This document shows, one piece after another, positions 62,279 through 64,000 of a stretch of DNA of 64,000 nt (its first letter is position 1; the number at the start of each line of letters is the position of its first letter). The stretch is from SZUA-100 sp965248135 (GTDB taxonomy: Bacteria > Pseudomonadota > Alphaproteobacteria > Rhizobiales > Rhizobiaceae), in NCBI GenBank assembly GCA_965248135.1, contig CBDFIN010000011.1:248001-312000 (forward strand), read 5' to 3'. Under the pieces are notes generated by a model. That model ran no database searches. It was not told where the DNA came from and worked only from the letters and a program-made list of their open reading frames with translations. The translations under genes were made by a program, and so were the position numbers.

Positions 62279-62896
62279 TTACCCCTTCTTTACCGGCTGA
62301 CGCAGGATGGTCTTGAGCTTTTCCGGCGCGACACGGCGCGGATCGGAAAGATAGATCTCGTGGTGATGACCACTAAAATCATAGCTTTCACGCGGCATGA
62401 TCTCATCATGCAATCTGGCGAGCACAGGCGCTTCATTATCATAGGAACCGATATGGAGGCATTGCAATGATGGCCCTTCCAAAAAGCGTTCGAAACGCAA
62501 TTTTTGCAATTCACTATCTGCAACTTTCTTCGCCGCCTGGTCTTTTGCCGCATCAATCATATCACGCGTGATCCAGCCAGGCTGCATAATCATCATTGTC
62601 CAACACCACTGCGACCTATCAAGCCTTTCGGCAAATGCCGCCAAATCATCGGCCCACCAAAGCCCTTCCAGTGGCGGCACCACATAATCCTCATTCAGCT
62701 CCTTTTTACTGAGGAATTTTGTCTTGTAGGCCGTGGCAAAAAGACACTCTACTGCCGCACGATAGGCGGGCGATTGGTTCGGGTCACCCTTGCCATCGAT
62801 CATCAAAAAAGCCATTTCGGGCACATCAACGAGATGAAATTCCGGTGATTTGTCACCGTAAAGCAGCGGCAGGGTCTTCTTGAAATCGATCTTCAT
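62279..62896 (-). CDS. GyrI-like small-molecule-binding protein
   Basis: A 205-residue protein of the GyrI-like/SOUL-like family: PEFHLVDVPEMAFLMIDGKG near the N-terminus and LHIGSYDNEAPVLARLHDE plus HHHEIYLSDPRRVAPEKLKT at the C-terminus. The fold binds diverse hydrophobic or cationic ligands. Its start overlaps the padR stop by 4 bases (ATGA), so it is probably the main target or co-sensor of the regulator. Confidence 0.85.
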   Translation of the reverse strand: MKIDFKKTLPLLYGDKSPEFHLVDVPEMAFLMIDGKGDPNQSPAYRAAVECLFATAYKTKFLSKKELNEDYVVPPLEGLWWADDLAAFAERLDRSQWCWTMMIMQPGWITRDMIDAAKDQAAKKVADSELQKLRFERFLEGPSLQCLHIGSYDNEAPVLARLHDEIMPRESYDFSGHHHEIYLSDPRRVAPEKLKTILRQPVKKG

Positions 62897-63420
62897 GGGG
62901 CTTCTCCAAATCTTGCAAGCGAGCGGTCGATCCAGTCCAGTTCCGCCGAAATGTGGCTGATCGAATAGTCAAACAGAACGTCAATAAAGGCAGGATCAGG
63001 CACCGATTTGGCCTGAATTTCTTGCAGCAATCGGGCGAGATGAACTTTTCTTTTTTCGAGAGCCAAAAGCGCATCGCTGGTTTTCATTGATGGCCAGTTG
63101 GCAAGCCCCAAAAGCACCGGCGGATAGGTTGGCCGGGGTTCGGCAATGAGGCCAAGGCTCATTTTCGCGTGTACCTTTCGCCCGCTGGCGGTTGGCGCAT
63201 AGATTTTTCTGGTGCTCTTTTCACCCTTTCCCGGCAGATATTTCTTTACCAGCCTCTTGCCCTCAAGTTTTTTTAAAAGAAAGTAGATCGATGAAAAGGC
63301 AAGTTCTGTCCACTCGCGCATGTTGCGTTCCTCGATCAGGCGTTCAAGGTCATAGCCATGACAGGGCCGTTCGATCAGCAAGCCTAAAAGGGCGTATTCG
63401 GCATCGGTGAGTTCGCTCAT
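62893..63420 (-). CDS. PadR-family transcriptional regulator
   Basis: A 175-residue winged-helix repressor: LTDAEYALLGLLIERPCHGY, the helix region EWTELAFSSIYFLLKKLEGK, the wing with KIYAPTASGRKVH, and a C-terminal helical dimerisation arm. The ATG at 63420 is preferred over an upstream codon at 63471. A perfect-armed palindrome lies just upstream, so autorepression is likely. It heads the padR-gyrI-DUF4440-membrane operon. Confidence 0.9.
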   Translation of the reverse strand: MSELTDAEYALLGLLIERPCHGYDLERLIEERNMREWTELAFSSIYFLLKKLEGKRLVKKYLPGKGEKSTRKIYAPTASGRKVHAKMSLGLIAEPRPTYPPVLLGLANWPSMKTSDALLALEKRKVHLARLLQEIQAKSVPDPAFIDVLFDYSISHISAELDWIDRSLARFGEAP

Positions 63421-63421
63421 T

Positions 63422-63437
63422 ATTATAGCACTATAAT
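63422..63437. promoter_or_regulatory. Probable PadR operator
   Basis: ATTATAGCACTATAAT has exact 7-base arms around a 2-base centre. It begins one base upstream of the padR start codon on the minus strand, so a bound dimer would block promoter clearance or translation start. PadR proteins commonly bind such AT-rich palindromes; the pairing is inferred from position. Confidence 0.6.
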
Positions 63438-63488
63438 AAATTGAAATATTTGTAAAGCTGCCGAATTGCAATCAGAATGTCTGGCCAT

Positions 63489-64000
63489 TTAGCGGGTTGT
63501 TATCTTGGTCAGGAACGGTGCTATCCATTGCGCCGCACCAACCCGGCCCATAATAACAGCGGCCATTTCTTTCGCCACTATCGGTGCGCGCAAGAAACCG
63601 GCCCCCGCGTGGCTGAGTGAATAGTAGAGCCCTGGCAATCTTCTGCTCTGGCCAAGCCGCAGCAGGCCATCACCGACAAATGAACGAATACCGATGCGGG
63701 TCTCGACAATCGGCAAACCGGCAATGGCGGGCACGGCACACACCGCACCGGCAAGAATCTGGTTGATAATCGCCGGCTGCGCCGAAAGCCGGTCGCGGCC
63801 TTCCTCATGGCTTGAACCGACAAGCAACCGATGGTCATCAAGCGGGATCAAGATACCGTCGGGTGTTTTGAGCGGATGGGATATAAGCGATGTTTGCAGT
63901 TGTAATTCCAGCAATACGCCGCGCACCGGACGGGACGTGGGCACATCGTCGGGCAGGCCCTCAATCGTATTGACCCCATGCCCGGCGGCAAGCACGATAT
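63489..64000 (-). CDS. ThiO/glycine-oxidase-like FAD oxidoreductase (5' end outside window)
   Basis: The C-terminal 170 residues of a DAO-family flavoenzyme: GVLLELQLQTSL, a DGILIPLDDHRLLVGSSHEE segment, TRIGIRSFVGDGLLRLGQS and the closing YYSLSHAGAGFLRAPIVAKEM. The GVLLEL...RLLVG and GxRP-like spacing resembles ThiO (glycine oxidase for thiamine synthesis), but only the C-terminal half is visible. No thi genes are in the window. Confidence 0.8.
   Translation of the reverse strand, partial: IVLAAGHGVNTIEGLPDDVPTSRPVRGVLLELQLQTSLISHPLKTPDGILIPLDDHRLLVGSSHEEGRDRLSAQPAIINQILAGAVCAVPAIAGLPIVETRIGIRSFVGDGLLRLGQSRRLPGLYYSLSHAGAGFLRAPIVAKEMAAVIMGRVGAAQWIAPFLTKITTR

Overview
The window looks like a chromosomal segment of an alphaproteobacterium, most likely of the Hyphomicrobiales/Rhizobiales. 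The evidence is the gene neighbourhoods (deoA-deoB-add-upp salvage genes; def-fmt-truA; dxs-xseB-HDAC-tlyA), alphaproteobacterial protein features such as a RibB whose GTP cyclohydrolase-like half lacks its zinc cysteines, and moderate GC with AT-richer accessory patches. No rRNA, tRNA, CRISPR array or phage structural gene was seen.

Layout. 1-7.8 kb: Sua5 (cut by the window edge), then nucleoside salvage (deoB, add, upp), a retropepsin-like protease, a phosphoglucomutase/phosphomannomutase and a deoA disrupted by about 130 extra bases. 7.9-14.3 kb: homoprotocatechuate meta-cleavage genes (hpaD-E-F diverging from a DapA-type aldolase, an HpaG-like hydrolase and HpaR), with a 16-bp perfect palindrome in the shared promoter region. 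14.3-23.7 kb: a nine-gene minus-strand respiratory operon around a NapA-like molybdoenzyme, with a pentaheme NapC/NirT protein, a diheme cytochrome c, two NapG-like and two NapH-like proteins and a NapF-like protein, but no napB, napD or napE. An exact FNR/FixK-type box lies upstream. 24-27.8 kb: an AT-rich accessory patch with an AAC(6')-like acetyltransferase, a broken small membrane gene and two toxin-antitoxin pairs. 28-32.7 kb: a FAD oxidoreductase, a phosphate transporter with its DUF47 partner, and an IS630-like fragment. 32.8-42.2 kb: purD, an iorA-iorB(ferredoxin fusion)-korA-korB-korC operon with its own exact FNR box, glyS and ytoQ. 42.3-64 kb: a LysE gene split by a 169-bp element, dodecin, aroC, ribB, dxs, xseB, an HDAC-like hydrolase, tlyA, an RlmD-type methyltransferase, a beta-oxidation pair, truA-fmt-def, rmuC, a PadR-GyrI-like operon, and a ThiO-like oxidase cut by the window edge.

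How the parts fit. The Nap-like operon and the ior/kor operon both carry TTGAT-N4-ATCAA boxes, which suggests a shared low-oxygen programme: ferredoxin-dependent 2-oxoacid oxidation on one side and periplasmic molybdoenzyme respiration on the other. Arylpyruvate oxidation by Ior and homoprotocatechuate ring cleavage by Hpa are both consistent with growth on aromatic amino acids, but the window holds no direct link between them.

The two strongest candidates for something undescribed are the NapB/NapD-less Nap-like operon and a family of 169-bp elements. Each element is two inverted hairpins ending in CTAG and joined by a short linker, with a 4-base bulge on the inner arm of each hairpin. There are three copies. 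One interrupts lysE, where removing exactly 165 bp restores the frame; the other two supply the TAG stop codon of the neighbouring gene.
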